Of a DNA stretch of 64,000 bases, positions 31,765-43,724 are shown one piece after another (the stretch's first letter is position 1; each line of letters starts with the position of its first letter). The notes below the pieces were generated by a model. That model did not search any database and had not been told where the DNA came from. It saw only the letters and a program-made list of their open reading frames with translations. A program made the translations under genes and the position numbers. Origin of the DNA: Anniella stebbinsi (taxonomy: Eukaryota; Chordata; Lepidosauria; Squamata; Anniellidae); assembly GCA_029215795.1 (NCBI GenBank), contig JARDYH010000007.1:77573763-77637762 (forward strand), in the 5' to 3' direction.

Positions 31765-32350
31765 TAAGAGCCCTGTTGGATCAAACCGTACCATCTAGCC
31801 GAGAATTCTGTTCCACAGTGGCTAACCAGATGCATATGGGAAGCCCATAAGCAGCGCATGAGTGCAGTAGCACCCTCCTGCTCGTGTCTCCCAGCATCCG
31901 GTATTCAGCCTGAGACTGGAGATAATATTACAAGCGGCTAATCCCATGCATGTTGGGGCGGGGGGGGGGAGCGCCCAACTCCCAGCATGACAGTTGTAGG
32001 CTTTTTTCTCTCTCTACCCTAAACCACCTTACGAGGGAAACGTCCCTGAAAGACAGGTTAATACACACACATACATTATATATCTATTTATATCAGCACA
32101 ATCCTATGCATGTCTGTTCAGGATCTAGCCCCATTCATTGAGTTCAATGAAGCTGGCTCCCTGGTGGTCTAGAACTGCAGTCGAAATAAATAAGTAGCCA
32201 TCATGACTAGTAACTACTGATAGGCTTATTATCCTACATTTATTGGTTTCATCCTCTTAAAGCTTGCTACTATCACCACCTTGTGGGAAGGAATTCCACA
32301 GTTTTACGCACTGCAGTGGTTGCGTAACTCCAGCCTCTCCTTTTCTTTTT
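31765..32350 (+). repeat. Interspersed repeat, broken copy
   Basis: AAGAGCCCTGTTGGATCAAA, then AAGCCCATAAGCAGCGCATG; a later part (TAGCCATCATGACTAGTAAC, about 32195) continues after an inserted palindromic mini-element near 32095-32160. Confidence 0.5.
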
Positions 32351-32793
32351 ATGAATGACGCTTATGAATAAACACAGAGCACAATCCTATGTATGTTTGG
32401 GGGGGGGGCTGAAGTCCTACAATTCCCAGCATTCCCCAGCCAGCGTGGAAAATGCTGGGAGTTGTAGGGCTTTTTCTCTCTCTGTCCAAACATGCATTAA
32501 AAACTGCGTTATTACAGCATAACCCCAGGCATGTTTACTCAGAAGGCCCATTCTATTCAGTGGGACTTACTCCCAGGTCAATGGGCATCAGTCCTGCAAC
32601 TTCAAGGATGCGCGGGGGGTTCGCGACCCCGAATAATGGCCTTGACGCTACCTAAGAAAGGGGGTCTATAACTGGGTTTTTTTTAGAAATTATTTTGTAC
32701 TCATATATATTTATATATATATTTACTCCATTTTACTCCATTTTATTCTGTAAAATGGTATTGTAATATGTGTATTTTACTCCATTTTATTCT

Positions 32794-32795
<2 letters not shown>

Positions 32796-32825
<30 letters not shown>
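32796..32825. repeat. (AAT)n microsatellite
   Basis: Ten AAT units, LINE-tail style, preceding ACCCGCCTCTCCGTCTGGAT; just upstream of the RPA2 CpG island. Confidence 0.85.
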
Positions 32826-32974
32826 TTCTTTCTTACCCGCCTCTCCGTCTGGATCGAGGCGGGGAAATACAACATGATAAAATACAATATGTGTATTGTA
32901 GGATGCTGATTGTGAGATCGGGCTAAAACCTATTTTAGGTTGCCTCAACAATAAAGATTAGTGTTCAACGGCCT

Positions 32975-33400
32975 CGCCCGAGCGGGCCCTTGGCGCTGGC
33001 GCTCTGGAAAGGAGGCCAGGTGGGCAGGCAGCCAGGCAAGCAGAGGGAGAGGAGGGCTGCCGTGCGGCTAGCCTATCCGGAGAGAGCCCATTCTTTGCGC
33101 GCGCGCCGACGACCCGGCAGAGCAAGCGGGCCTGAAGAGAGAAAAACGCGCGCGAGGCCGTGTGAATGAGCGCGCGCGTGCGTGCGTGGAGACGAGACTC
33201 GAGTCGCTGCCGGAGCGTTTTCGTGGATCTCCGCTCCCGTTTCCAAACATGTGGTCCAGTCACGGTGAGAGCGAGCTGAGCGTTTGTGTGTTTGCGTTGC
33301 GGCCTTCCGGGAAAGTTGGAGGGAAGCTGGCGACGAGCCACGGAGGCCTTCCCTGAAGGGGAGTAGAGGGGGAACGGGGAAGGGGGCCCTGGAGCTGGTC
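32975..33400 (+). promoter_or_regulatory. RPA2: RPA2 CpG island promoter and 5' UTR
   Basis: Very CpG-dense stretch (GCGCGCGCCGACG at about 33097, GAGCGCGCGCGTGCG at about 33168) that ends around the RPA2 start codon. There is no TATA box near the ATG. The position and composition fit a housekeeping CpG-island promoter; the exact start site is not visible. Confidence 0.75.
33249..33264 (+). CDS. RPA2: RPA2 exon 1 (coding part)
   Basis: Sixteen coding bases, MWSSH plus one base, donor CACG|GTGAGA. It lies at the 3' end of a CpG island. The MW start and tiny first coding exon mirror human RPA2. Confidence 0.88.
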
Positions 33401-36400
33401 CCGAAGCGGCTACTTGTTGTCACTACCGTTATAAACCGTTTTAAAGCAGTAGTGTAGAGTCTAACTTCAGAAACAAACCGGCAAGCCAAAATAGATTCGC
33501 CAGGACCAGCTGTAAGATTGGGGGGTGGGGGGTGGGGATGGAGGGGGGAGCTTGGGCAGGATGTTCTCAGGGAGATCCTCCCTGAATGGGCCCATCTCTT
33601 CCTCCTCCATGCTGTTGCCCGTTTGCTTGCCCTCCCTCTCTCCTAGAAGAGAAGGCTACCAGTGGCCATTAGGCCTGATGGCCATGTGCTACCTCCAGTT
33701 TCAGAGGCAGTAAGTCTACGTACATCAGTTGCTGGGGAACATGGATAGGAGGTGCTGTGGCACTCCTGTCCTGCTTGTGGGTTCCTGGTTGACAGCTGGT
33801 TGGCCACTGTGTAACAGTGCTGGACTAGATGGACCCTTGGTCTGATCCAGCAGGGCTCTTCTTAAGTCCTCTGTGTGGCTCAAGCCAGCCAGAGGGCGAG
33901 GACAGGGCCAGGGATGCTGCTGCACCTTCTTCCTCCTCACGGAGACAGTAGTTGAGGGGTAAAGAGGTGGACCAGCAGCAGTAGCAAGGTGGAGGGGGAA
34001 GAACAGCAGCAGTGTTAGGGGGGCAGGCCCAGCTGCAAGCCCAGCTGCAGTACCCAACATTGGCACCCCAATAGGACCCACTGAGGCTGGCTTTTGTATT
34101 TAATTTTAGGGCCTTGAACTAAAAAGAGAAGGGTCTGGTCAGGTAGCTACAGCCCCCCAGTGGGGGAATGGAGATGGTGCTGTAGCCACCCATCCCAGTT
34201 CATTTCAATGCTGAGCCCGAAAGGTTTTGATAAGACCATCCCCACTACCAGAGACCCCAACCATTGTCTGGTTGGTTTGGAGGGTGGGTAGCTGCCAGGT
34301 TGGTACTGGCATCTTACTCGGGGCCTTGGGAAATCTGGCATCACACCTGCACAGGAGCCTCCAGGGACTGGTAGTAGACCCTCTGTTTGGTGTGTGGGCC
34401 TCATCAGGTATCCAACTATGCCAACCCCTGATCCTTATGTACCACAGGCTGGCTAGCCACTGTCCCTTTAAAAGAGGTGTGAGCTGCAGAAATCATACTT
34501 ATTTCTATCTTTATTTTTTAACCAGCTCTTCAATTCATAAAGGGGCTAACAAGAAAGAACTGAGAACCAGACATTTTGACATTTTAAGCTGTGGCCTTAA
34601 TTTCCCTCTCCTTTTTCCCATCCTTTCATTTTGTTTTGTTTTCTGGGATGTGGGCATGGTCTCAATGACCTCTGTAACGTGTTCATTGTATGTAATACCA
34701 ATTAAAATCTTCCCATATCACGGAGATGCAGCAAAAAGCCACTCACAAGCGGGAAGTATTGGGAGTCCCAGAGTAACCCTTAGTTTGCAGATACCCAAAA
34801 AATCTTTAGGGGGAAAAGTCCTAAGGGGGTGGAGAAAAACATCCCCATAATAATTGAAGCACTCTACACTGCAGCATTTGATTTCAGGATCCCAGTTATA
34901 ATCCCTTTTTCTCACAATGTGGTATTTTGGGTTTCCTGGTAGCTGTAACAAATGGCTTCTGCAATGCCTGTGGCTTCCAGCTCTCCCAAAATCATGATGC
35001 CATTTCTTCTATAGCTTTCATTTAGTTGGAAGACTTTGGAGCTCTTCCTTCATTTAGTTGGAAGGCTTTTGGTCCTCATTTTAAAAGTCCAAAGATTGAG
35101 AAATATGAAAATAGCGCTGTTACTTGTTTGTCATTTTTATTTCAACTTTATTTCTAGGTGGCTATGACACAAGCTATGGTGCGAGTGGATATACACAGTC
35201 ACCTGGAGGGTTTGCATCACCTTCTGCAACCCAAGGTGAAAAGAAATCGGTATGTAGCTTGCCTGAAACAAACTAGGATTCACCTGTACTTCTTGGGGAG
35301 CTCTTGATATCCGGGAAACTTACCTTGTGAAAGAGCTTAGATACTGATGGTCTCTCTTCTAAAAATAAATATCAGGCATGCTTGAACCCTCCTTCTGTTT
35401 CATCCACTATGGTGGATTACCATGTTTGTTTTCTAGGTAAATTGTAATAGTCTGTATAATGATTGTAATAGCTAGGACCTGAAAAATCCAAGGTTTTAGT
35501 ACTTAAGAATTTGAATTATTTTTTTTTAGCCCAGGTAAGGGCAACCTTGTTCACCTAGAAAGATGTGAGTCATTATTTTGAATGGAGGTAGTCTGTGATT
35601 CATGTTTCAGGAATTCTTTTGAGGCTCAATTACATTTCTGGTGAAAACTTTAATTGTTTGCAGTAATTAATGGGTGCATAACAGTTTGTTTATTTATTTG
35701 TAGTAGTTTTATCCCACACCTCAGCCAAAAAGGCTCCCAGAGTGGCTTACAATCAATCAGTAAAGAAGACAGCCCTTGCCTTCAGGCTTATATTTCAAAA
35801 ATACATGACACACAAGGAAAGGGGGGATGGGAAGGGAAGAGGGAGAAAAGAAAAAGAAACAAAGGAGATTGTTCAGCAGGGCTGGTGGGAAGGCCCTGCT
35901 CCTCACTCTCATCTCCCAATGGAGAGGCAAGCCAACAGCTCCTTCTTCTTCCCTACAGGGTCATGATGCCAGTTAACCCTGTGGAGGGGAGTTCCAACTG
36001 GAGCAGGCCCTGTTGGTCTCTCTGCCTGCTCCTGTCTTAGTTTAACAATGAGAATGAATGAGAATATTTCTATTGCTCCTCTACTGCTTAGGGGCAACAC
36101 ATTTTCTCCTCTAAGGCATCGTACCATTCTGTTTATATTTTTCAAAGTGAAGCAAAGGTTTTTATTTGAACTAGGCAATGACATTATCTCCTTTGAAAGA
36201 GCAAGTTCTTGAAGATTTAGAATTTTAAAATTTCCTCTTTGCAGAGGTCAAGATCACACAATATTGTTCCCTGTACGGTGTCCCAGTTACTTTCTGCAGA
36301 ACAAATGGATGATGCCTTCAAAGTCCGAGAAGTTGAACTTTCACAGGTAAATTGGCAGGCCATCCTGCTGTGAATAGACTTGGTTTGAGGAATTCTCTGC

Positions 36401-39400
36401 ATGGAATGCTAGAGCCATCTGGATTGTTCTACCAAATTAGCACTTAAATCAGGGATTTAATTTCCAGTGTGAAACATTCTCCACTGGTTGAGGCAAACTA
36501 TTATCCATTTGAGGTGGATATGTGGGTTGTAATTAGTACATAGACAGATAGGATATTGAAGTAGATGATCTTAGGTTGTTTCTAGTCTTGCGATTCAGTG
36601 TGAAATTAGAGGCTGTATTAGTAAAAATGTGTTGTATCCATTTCTCTATGCAGGTCGTTATCATGGGCATAATCAGGCAAGCAGAAAAAGCACCGACAAA
36701 CATCCTCTACAAAGTGGATGACATGACCGCAGCCCCAATGGATGTGAGGCAGTGGGTCGACACAGATGTAAATATGGGTTGAACTCTGATTTAACCAAGG
36801 GTCAGTATGGTGTAGTGGTTAGTGTCGGAGTAGGAGTGTGGATACCGAGGTTCAAATCCCCACTCAGCCATAAACCTCACAAGTGACTTTAGGCCAATTA
36901 CTGTCAGCCTGACCTACATTGTTGTGAAGACAAAATGGTGCAGCAGCACAACAACCACATATACTCCGTTGAGCTCATTAGGGGTAAGGTGGGATTTCAG
37001 TGTAAGAAGTATAATATAAAGGATTGTGGGAATTAATGGTATCTTCCAAACGGCTTTCTTTTACCCTTGGTTTCCCATCTTTAAGGTAGGCCTAACATTG
37101 ATCTACCTTGTTGGGTTAGTGTGGAATACCTTATGACAGCTTCAGCCCTCAGCCACGACCACGTGGCTTGCGAAGCTTTGCCTCCATCTCATTGGCAGGG
37201 AAGAGCTCCTATCTACGATTAGTAGCTGATCACAGATAAGAGCTTTGTCCTGCTGAGTAAGGATCTTTTCCTCAGCAGGGCAGTGCTCTGATCAGGGACC
37301 AGTTGCTAATCAGAGATGGGAACTTTCTCTGCTGGCGAGAGAGGGTGAGGCCTTGGGAGAAAGCTGCTGAATGATTCAATCCTGCTTATTTATGAGTAGG
37401 AAAAGGTTTCCCACCCCACTTGTGGTGGCGGAGAAACTACATATCCCACTAATGGCTTTGTGGGTGGGTGTATCATGCTTGTTACACCCCCCCTCCCCCA
37501 GCAGCCACTGGATGCAGCTCTCAGGGCCAAAAGGGTTGTGCACTTTCATCAAAAAAGAACAGCACTTTCAGTGGTCGAAGGCACTGCTGCCTTGCATCAT
37601 ATCCTCCCAGCCACTCACACATAGCTAATGGCATGAGAATGCATTATTTAAAGTAAGTAAACTATGCAAACTCACTTGATTTGAATTATTGTTTTCTATT
37701 GGTGCCGAAGTTTTATTTTTTTTTAGGGGTGGAGAAACCTGTGTCCCTCCAGATGTTGTTGGATTCCACCAGTTGTTGGGCATCAGTTCCCACCGGTATG
37801 GCCAATGGCCAGGGATCATGGGAGTTGTAGTTCAACATGATCTGGAGGGTCGAGGCCTAGAGTATATGCAAGCCCTTCCCATGACTATTCTATGGATTTG
37901 TGATTAAGCAATGATTTGTTCCACTTGTACGCCTTACAGCAGAAAAACTGAAATGGGCAGCTATGGATACTAGGATTGGGCTATGCAAAGTAATGTGAGC
38001 TCTCCAATGATAGCATAACTGTGGAGACATAAAAAAACATTTAACTGTTTTCACCTACATTGCCTTAAAAACTATATATAATGATAGTTAAAACACTTCC
38101 AAACAGATTTGATTACCAAGTAGTTGAGCATTACTAATAAAAACCCACCCACCCCATTTATTTATTTATTTTTAAAGGAAGAAGGCAGTGAGCATGCTGT
38201 GGTACCACCAGGGACATACGTGAAAGTGGCTGGTCATCTGCGATCTTTCCAGGTAAGAGTAACGGAATGAGGAGTCTAAAGAAAAGAGCTGTGATTTAGA
38301 TCTACACCTTTGCTGAAGATCATCCATCGCTAATTTTGCCCTCCAGAATCCTTTTGCAATCTAGAGTCCTGTTCATTTTCTGTGTGGCTCTATCAAATGT
38401 GCAAGTGGGAAGGATAGCATGTGGATTTGTGCTCTTGTGAAATAAGTCCTGGTTGCTTAATTTGAAAGTGTGTTCCTTCTCTATTTAGAATCTGAATGTA
38501 TTCAGTTTATTAATAGGTATTCTCTGGCTTTAGTGAGGTGAAAGACATGCTTCCAAGGCATACTTTTCTATTTTATTCACCACTCTGATAAATACTTCAG
38601 GAAGTGAACTCCATCCTGTTTAGTGGAGATATGAATATTACTCCAATAATGTGTTTTTGTTCTGAGCATTTGATCATAGTTTAATACTGCCTGCCAAGGA
38701 ATTGTTGTGTGCTGTTTATCCCCAGAAGTATAAAAGGAATACTTCAAACATAAAATGTAGAAAAGTTAAATGCACCTCTTATTAAAAACAGTGATAAACA
38801 GATAGCCCTTGCAGAATATGTTAAGATGGTAAATCTGGAAGAGGGAAAGGTTCAAATGGGTATCAGTAGAAGCAACTTAAGGGCATTCTGAGTAACGTCT
38901 TAAGGACAAGGTAAAATTCATCCCAAACTCCTAAAAACAAAACAAAACCAAGATGTGATACTAAAGTATAATATTACCTTTCTTAGATTGTAGGAAATTA
39001 TTTTTGTAAATTGAGGGCACAATCCTATGCATATTTAGACAGAAAAAAGTCCTTCAACTTAAAGCATTCTGGCTGGGGAATGCTGGGAGTTGTAGGACTT
39101 TTTCTGTCTAAACATGCATAGGATTTTGCCCTGAAACTGCAAATTACTATATTTAGTAATGATTACTAAATTTAGTAATCGGATTCTGAATACTGAAAAC
39201 TGGAAGATAACTAATGCAATAGTGACAAATTTCCAAGATGTGTTCCTGGAGATTACTGGGCAAAAAAACAAACATTGGCACTAGGCAAAATAGTCAACGT
39301 GATCAAAATTTGTGGAATTGACAGATGGAAAGCTGTACTACCTCTGATTAAAAAGATGGAACACAGCTTTTGTAAAGGGTAGGTGCATCAAATTCTTTCA

Positions 39401-42400
39401 GAATGTGGCATAGGGCCAGTTCACACAAACACAGCTGACTCATGCCGGGCATTTGCAGCCGCCGTTTTGAATATGCAGACCCTGATTGGGGTGATAGAGG
39501 ATTGTGCTGTGTTGTGAGAACCCACACATGCTGCAGCTCATTGTGGGTTCATATAGTAAGGTATTCTTGGATACAGAAGGATCTTGGGAATTCCTTAGAG
39601 TGTGAGACTGCAGTGCATCTGAGCAAAAGCTAAAAAGTCAAGCTCTCGGTTTTAAAAAGGAGGCTGTGAAAGGAGTGAAAAGGGTTCTCAGCCATTGTTT
39701 TTAAGATGCCAATGAAATTAGCAGGGAGCACATTTACATTAAAACATTTCCCCCCATATAATTAGTGTTAATGTTTGGAACTCATTTTGAAAAGTATACC
39801 TCTGGGCAATAATGGCTCAAGAATATCCTGTTTCCTTTCTGACAGAACAAAAAGAGCCTGGTTGCATTCAGTATCAGGCCACTGGAGGATATGAATGAGT
39901 TCACCACACATCAGATTGAAATCATCAACGCGCACATGATCCTCCGAAAGAGCAACACGGTACGTGCGGCAATAAAGTACACACTAATTTTTCCGGGAGG
40001 GCAATTAAAACACTTTTGATCAGTGGAGAAAATGAACAGAGTAGACAGCTTTAGCAAGTAGGAGCTTTGCACTGTTACAGCTAGTTTGGATCTAATTCAC
40101 TGGCACAGTCAGCCTCCAATGTTCTCTTCTAGAACCTTGTAGTTGCTTGTCATTTGTCCTCCCCCAATCCTTTTTTTTTAAATCTCACATGTGCAAGATT
40201 GTACACATGTAATAGTTGGTGGTTGTTTCTCTTCCTATATTTTAGGCCGCATATGCGAAGGAACCTCAGTCTCTTGGTTTGTTGGGGATGAGCAGCCTGT
40301 CAAGCGGTGGGGGAAGCGGTGCCTTGCCAGTGAGTGGGCTTACAGCGCTCCAGACTCAGGTATGTGTGCAGACGTCAGGACCGTTCTAGGCAAGGTGTCA
40401 GATTTCTCGTCCTATGCTACTCCTGTGGATGCTCTGTCTGAGGGCTTGGGAAATGGGTCACCCCTAATGCCTTTTATATAGAGAATGGAAGATCCTGGCC
40501 TCACCTGTAGCAAGGCACCATTCTCCCTGCCTCGTACCAGTTTCTATCTTATGTGCAATGTATTGTAATCATGGAATTTGTCACACAGCCCAATCCTAAT
40601 GGCATTGGCATAAAATTCTAAAGCGACGTTCTAGACATAGCAACTTGCTGTTTAGAAAGTTGGAAACTTCTTTGATGGGCAAAAGCAAACCCCCAAAGCA
40701 GGGGTATTAAATCTCTTTCAGTCTGAGAGCCAAATTCCATTTCAGAGGTGGCCGAGACTGAAGGCAAAGGGGTTGGGGCAAAAAACCCAGCCTTCCATAA
40801 AAGCCAAGAAACCACCAAACAGTCAAGGGAAAGGGAATGGGGCCAGGGGAAGGGTGCGTCGGAACACCTGATGACCAGATTTGGCCCCTGAGCCTGAGGT
40901 TCTGTACCCCTGCCCTAAGGCATATGGTTGAGCCTATGACTGGACTCAGGCAACATGATAACCAACAGTGGTTTAAATAATTGATGGTTGGTTATTTAAC
41001 CCACTGTGGGTTATTGTGTTGTGTGGAGGGAGTTTTTTTTAAACCAATGGTTGGTTATTTGACTGAAACAACCAACGCAAATAACCAATGCTGTGGTCTG
41101 TTTGAACCACCATTGGTTATCATGTCGTGTGGAGAGCACCGTTGGTTATTTCATCCGCTACAGAGTTGCAAGGCAAGAGTAGTGAAAGTGGTGGCTGCCT
41201 CTCTAGTCCAGCCAGCAGGATAGATTTTTGGCAGCAATGCCTAATGGGATACTTGTTGGAGGACCAACCGGGGGAGGGGGGGGGATGAGTGGGTCAACTC
41301 AGCGTGGACTAATAGACAACTCAATGCCGATCCTAATCCACACAGTTAATTATCGCGTTGTGTGGGGAGTACCCTCTAAACAACTATTGAGTTGATTATT
41401 ACCCCACCATTGACTATTGTGTTGTCCGAATGTAGCTAATAAATGCCATACAGATAGCTCTTGACTGACCTTAGTACAAAGAGGTATAACTGGCTCTTTA
41501 TGAGACCTTAGCTGGCACAGCTGTGTTACAGAAGGGAAAGGCAAAATCATGGGAACAACATTGATGGCTTCTGTTGAGCGATGCAGAGATAAGTTGTGAT
41601 GACCCTCTCTCATCCTTGGTCAGTGAAATAGTTCATACAACTTGGTCACCGGTCATCATTCTTTTTCAGGAAAGGGAAGTTAGTATAGAACCCATTGAAC
41701 TCTGACAGTGGGGAGTTGTATGAGATAAAGGCTTTGCTCCATCTTTATTTTGTGTAAACTGTGGCTTAGTGTAGACACAGTTCCTGCTGTGCTTGTCCCC
41801 AAGATAAAATACAAAATAAACTATTTGATTTATTGATTCATAGTCTAGCTTTATCAAAATCCCTGAAGAGTTTGGCAAAATCATTTTTTAAAATACATGG
41901 CTATTTATTTCAGGCGCTTATATCTTGCCTTTCTATTAAAAATAATCATAGCAGCTAACATAAATGTTAAAAAAACCCCACTCTAATACAACAATATAAA
42001 ACTTATGGCAATTCATGACAGTGACAATAGCACAGCAATCTCACTATAAAAACATTGGGGGGAAATCCACAAAAGGTTCCTGAACAGGAAGGCCTTCAAA
42101 GGCCTCTTTCTCTCTTAGCAACCCATGAAACTTACACTGGAAACTGGTGATAAAAAATATTGCCACATCTGTTTGTGTTAATTGATTTAATTATAGTGCA
42201 AACTTCCACTGCTGAAAGTTGAAAATATTTTTTGCCACATTTAGAAGTTCAGTAGTTATGTACATCCTGAAAACAGGAGGAGGACCATTGTATCCCATAA
42301 CTGTAATATGATTTGAATAAAGAGGATTTTGTTCGGCTTGTTTCTCAGAGCAGTTGGCATATTAGTGTGAAGAATGTATCCTTTCTGCTACATGTGTTTG

Positions 42401-43724
42401 AATAACCCTGTCTGAATTTTTGCTTTTCAAGATTCTGAATTTGATTAAAAGCAGCCCGACACCCGAAGGAATATGTCTTCAAGATCTGAAGTCCCAGTTG
42501 TATAATATTAATCTACCGACACTCAAGTACGTTCACATAGGCAGCTTAGAGTTTTGCAAGGAGAACTGCCCCGGTGCTTAGTTTGGTTAACAAAGTGCAA
42601 GAGAAGAAATGGCTTCTTCTCTTGCACTTTGTTATGGTATATCGGTACTCCTATATTGAAAGGAAGTGATATTGATTTCTTTTAAATCTGAAATCAAGGT
42701 ATGTGGCACAATGCTAAAGGCAGGTTTACTTTTACAGCTGAAGACTTTGGCTACATTCGGACAACACATTAGTCAATGGTGGGTTGAGTAGCCAACTCAA
42801 AGTTGGTTATTTTGTGGGTACTCCCCACACAACATATTCCTACACAACTGTGGGTGGTTGGGGCTGGCGTTGAGTGGACTAATAGTCAACTCAGCATTTG
42901 ACTGACACAGCCCCCGCCCTTCTCCCCACCCTCCTCCCTCCTCCCAGTTCTATCCCAGCAGCCTCTGCAAGTTGCACCAGTTGTAGCAGAGTGGCAGCCG
43001 CCACTTTGTTGCTCTTGCCGCCTGCCTCTATGGGCTTGTATTTTAACCACTCACCACACGCCATTAACACACTCACCCCTCCACACAACACTTTAAACAA
43101 CTGGCCTCGAGCTAAACAACTTGCAAGCCAGTTGTTTCTCTCAGTTGCTTATTTGGGCGGAATAGCATACCGTCAGTAGTTTGTGAGCGGCGTGTTACCC
43201 TGCACACAACACAATAAGCAACACAACTGATGATTGTTCCCCCCCCCCCCCCCGGTTGCTTAATGTGTTGTCCGAACGCAGCCTGTGTCTTTCAGCATTG
43301 CACTGGTCTACAGCAATTTCCAGAGGACTACCTAATTCCTTCTGACTGCTGCAATTCTTGCAAAAGATTGCTATACTAGATAGACCTTTGATCCAGTAAG
43401 GTGCTATTTTACGTTTTTAACTAAGACTGCATAATCAAAGTCGTTTATAACAGTTTTGTTCTGACTTCGCTGCTGAAGAGATCCTGAATATGCAGTCTTG
43501 CTTTTGTGAAATTAAAACGTATTGGTGGAGCACAGGTATTCTAGGAAAAAACAACAGCACTTGACCATGTAAAACAGGTTGACAGAAGAAATATATTATA
43601 TAGTAATCAGATTATTTTTTTCTTCCTTCTTCCATCCAGGAAAGCAGTCGAGTTTCTTAGCAGCGAGGGACATATCTATTCTACTGTAGATGATGAACAC
43701 TTTAAATCTACAGATGCAGACTAA
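33249..43724 (+). CDS. RPA2: RPA2, replication protein A 32 kDa subunit (complete, 9 exons)
   Basis: Middle subunit of the nuclear single-strand DNA-binding complex RPA, needed for replication, repair and ATR signalling (family knowledge). Nine exons join to 807 nt, 268 aa (human 270): 33249-33264, 35158-35249, 36245-36346, 36654-36767, 38178-38252, 39846-39959, 40246-40359, 42432-42526, 43640-43724. All are GT-AG and keep phase. Residues 1-42 form the Gly/Ser-rich phosphorylated N-terminus ([15 protein letters not shown]). About 43-170 form the OB fold DBD-D with [20 protein letters not shown] and [21 protein letters not shown] linker (172-209) follows, then the winged helix (about 210-268) ending [18 protein letters not shown]. 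The ATG follows CCAAAC and the short first exon matches the human layout. Confidence 0.97.
33650..33875 (-). repeat. Interspersed repeat, inverted copy
   Basis: GATGGACCCTTGGTCTGATC and CCAGCAGGGCTCTTCTTAAG are the inverse of the 21.35 kb repeat. In RPA2 intron 1. Confidence 0.65.
33876..35157. other. RPA2: RPA2 intron 1, unassigned part
   Basis: Long open frames exist (for example 34227-34850) but have no protein-family features, no neighbouring splice logic and no conserved motif. I see nothing I can name between the interspersed repeat and exon 2. Confidence 0.5.
35158..35249 (+). CDS. RPA2: RPA2 exon 2
   Basis: Acceptor TTTCTAG, 92 bp, donor TCG|GTATGT. Encodes residues 6-36, [18 protein letters not shown] then [13 protein letters not shown], the region phosphorylated by CDK (SP sites S20 and S26) and PIKK kinases (TQ sites T18 and T30) in the family. 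Confidence 0.95.
35690..35830 (-). mobile_element. LINE tail fragment in RPA2 intron 2
   Basis: ATCCCACACCTCAGCCAAAA then AGTGGCTTACAATCAATC is an inverted LINE 3' UTR type sequence. Confidence 0.45.
36245..36346 (+). CDS. RPA2: RPA2 exon 3
   Basis: Acceptor TTTGCAG, 102 bp, donor ACAG|GTAAAT. Residues 37-70, [20 protein letters not shown] and the first OB-fold strand EVELSQ. Confidence 0.96.
36654..36767 (+). CDS. RPA2: RPA2 exon 4
   Basis: Acceptor TATGCAG, 114 bp, donor GAT|GTAAAT. Residues 71-108, [20 protein letters not shown] and [17 protein letters not shown], the most conserved part of the OB fold. Confidence 0.97.
36797..36985 (+). mobile_element. tRNA-derived SINE in RPA2 intron 4
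   Basis: GTATGGTGTAGTGGTTAGTG then GGTTCAAATCCCCACTCAGC; begins 30 bases after the exon 4 donor. Tail degraded. Confidence 0.7.
38178..38252 (+). CDS. RPA2: RPA2 exon 5
   Basis: Acceptor TTTTAAAG, 75 bp, donor CCAG|GTAAGA. Residues 109-133, [20 protein letters not shown] then LRSFQ, continuing the OB fold. Confidence 0.96.
39013..39132. mobile_element. Palindromic GCAATCCTATGCA-family element in RPA2 intron 5
   Basis: GGGCACAATCCTATGCATAT on the left pairs with ATGCATAGGATTTTGCCCT on the right; TTTAGACAGAAAAA pairs with TTTTTCTGTCTAAA inside. Confidence 0.6.
39846..39959 (+). CDS. RPA2: RPA2 exon 6
   Basis: Acceptor CTGACAG, 114 bp, donor ACACG|GTACGT. Residues 134-171, [20 protein letters not shown] and the C-terminal OB helix that takes part in the RPA trimer bundle. 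Confidence 0.96.
40246..40359 (+). CDS. RPA2: RPA2 exon 7 (linker)
   Basis: Acceptor TATTTTAG, 114 bp, donor TCAG|GTATGT. Residues 172-209, a Ser/Gly-rich linker with little identity to mammals but the same length and phase as the human exon, ending LTALQTQ. Confidence 0.93.
40943..41437. mobile_element. Inverted-repeat elements related to family A
   Basis: Contains repeated GGTTATTT and AACCAACA units, then TGACTATTGTGTTGTCCGAA at the right end, matching the family A terminus. It sits in RPA2 intron 7 and is more diverged than the other copies. It may be two adjacent elements. Confidence 0.55.
41895..42130 (-). mobile_element. LINE tail fragment in RPA2 intron 7
   Basis: ATTTATTTCAGGCGCTTATA at the head and CAGGAAGGCCTTCAAAGGCC at the end, an inverted LINE 3' UTR type sequence. 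Confidence 0.45.
42432..42526 (+). CDS. RPA2: RPA2 exon 8
   Basis: Acceptor TTTTCAAG, 95 bp, donor TCAA|GTACGT. Encodes [20 protein letters not shown], the first helices of the winged-helix protein-interaction domain. Confidence 0.95.
42588..42634. repeat. Perfect 21-bp-arm hairpin in RPA2 intron 8
   Basis: Arms 42588-42608 and 42614-42634 are exact inverted copies (TAACAAAGTGCAAGAGAAGA and on) with a 5-base loop ATGGC. It starts 61 bases after the exon 8 donor. Confidence 0.85.
42749..43283. mobile_element. Inverted-repeat DNA transposon, family A copy 2 (intact ends)
   Basis: 535 bp in RPA2 intron 8. Left end GGCTACATTCGGACAACACA and right end TGTGTTGTCCGAACGCAGCC are inverted matches. 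It is close in sequence to the copy at the left edge of the window, which suggests recent activity. It has no coding capacity of its own. Confidence 0.8.
43640..43724 (+). CDS. RPA2: RPA2 exon 9 (terminal)
   Basis: Acceptor CATCCAG, ends with TAA at 43722-43724. Encodes [20 protein letters not shown] then FKSTDAD, the wing surface that binds UNG2, XPA and SMARCAL1 in other vertebrates. Confidence 0.96.

Noticed and set aside
34227..34850. A 207-codon plus-strand open frame in RPA2 intron 1
   Set aside because: No domain, signal or repeated motif, overlaps repeat-like DNA, starts in an intron and has no splice partner. Open by chance.
42588..42634. Calling the perfect hairpin a microRNA gene
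   Set aside because: Too short for a normal precursor, with no bulges and no flanking stem. Kept as a structural finding only.
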